NCBI GenBank assembly: GCA_031269135.1
Contig: JAISZP010000360.1
Coordinates: 1-5,446 of the forward strand
Reading direction: 5' to 3'
Source of the DNA: Deltaproteobacteria bacterium
GTDB lineage: Bacteria; Desulfobacterota; Desulfarculia; Adiutricales; Adiutricaceae
Length of the DNA: 5,446 nt
Within the stretch, counting starts at the first letter, position 1; each line of letters opens with the position of its first letter. A model generated the notes under the pieces. It searched no databases. It had not been told where the DNA came from and saw only the letters and a list, made by a program, of their open reading frames with translations. Made by a program: the position numbers and the translations under genes. Of this stretch, positions 5,336-5,446 are shown in pieces.

Positions 5336-5446
5336 TTACTTTTTTATGTAAGCTAATTGACCAATCTCGACTACCATTTCTTCAGTAGCGGCGGATGTCG
5401 GAAGATCCGTATCGAGAACGTGGTTTTTAACCCAAGAAAGGAAATC
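5336..5446 (-). CDS. C-terminal end of a minus-strand gene, possibly hemerythrin-like (5' end outside window)
   Basis: On the minus strand the frame is open from the right edge for 36 codons to a TAA at 5336-5338. It faces phoR across about 70 bases of AT-rich spacer. The encoded end begins DFLSWVKNHVLDTD, then about 22 further residues including TEEMVVEIGQLA and a basic end. The W-x-x-N-H-x4-D pattern resembles the last helix of bacteriohemerythrin domains, where His and Asp (H-x4-D) bind the di-iron centre. The other iron ligands would lie outside the window, so the family cannot be confirmed. A soluble bacteriohemerythrin or a chemoreceptor with a C-terminal hemerythrin domain would both fit. 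It appears unrelated to the Pho operon. Confidence 0.5.
   Translation of the reverse strand, partial: DFLSWVKNHVLDTDLPTSAATEEMVVEIGQLAYIKK

Overview
The window carries the 3' part of a phosphate (Pst/Pho) operon read left to right. It holds the end of pstC, complete pstA and pstB, a 254-base gap filled with a 15-bp tandem repeat, and then complete phoU, phoB-type and phoR-type genes. The last 180 bases hold a short AT-rich spacer and the C-terminal end of a gene on the minus strand, possibly a hemerythrin-like protein. The organism is a bacterium of intermediate GC content with a standard use of TGA as a stop (five of the six pst/pho genes end in TGA). Taxonomy cannot be fixed from this sequence. 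A Gram-negative anaerobe such as a Desulfobacterota-type organism would fit, but that is a guess.

Layout: pstC (partial, 3-305) overlaps pstA (302-1150) by ATGA. After 46 bases comes pstB (1197-1952) with a good ribosome binding site. Between pstB and phoU (2207-2890) lies a purine-rich minisatellite of about ten 15-bp units (1989-2138, degenerate edges on both sides). phoB (2871-3548) begins inside the end of phoU. phoR (3578-5266) follows after 29 bases made of three near-copies of the phoB 3' end. The tail (5267-5446) contains weak hairpins and the convergent partial gene.

How the genes work together: PstC and PstA form the inner-membrane channel of the high-affinity phosphate importer and PstB is its ATPase. 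PhoU couples transporter state to the sensor kinase PhoR. PhoR phosphorylates PhoB, which drives phosphate-starvation genes, usually including this operon. The substrate-binding protein PstS and the operon promoter must lie upstream of the window, if present.

The least ordinary part is the pstB-phoU gap. A 51-codon reading frame starts at an ATGA overlap with the pstB stop and encodes Cys/Asp-rich pentapeptides of the DCGKA type. Differences between its repeat units fall largely at wobble positions of that frame, which favours it over the other open frames. It ends at a TGA lying exactly where a Cys codon is expected, and a second such TGA follows one 15-bp unit later. A different frame, in phase with pstB, stays open from the pstB stop to a TAATG junction with phoU. 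I regard the pentapeptide frame as the best candidate for an undescribed small protein here. It could also be a decaying minisatellite with no product.
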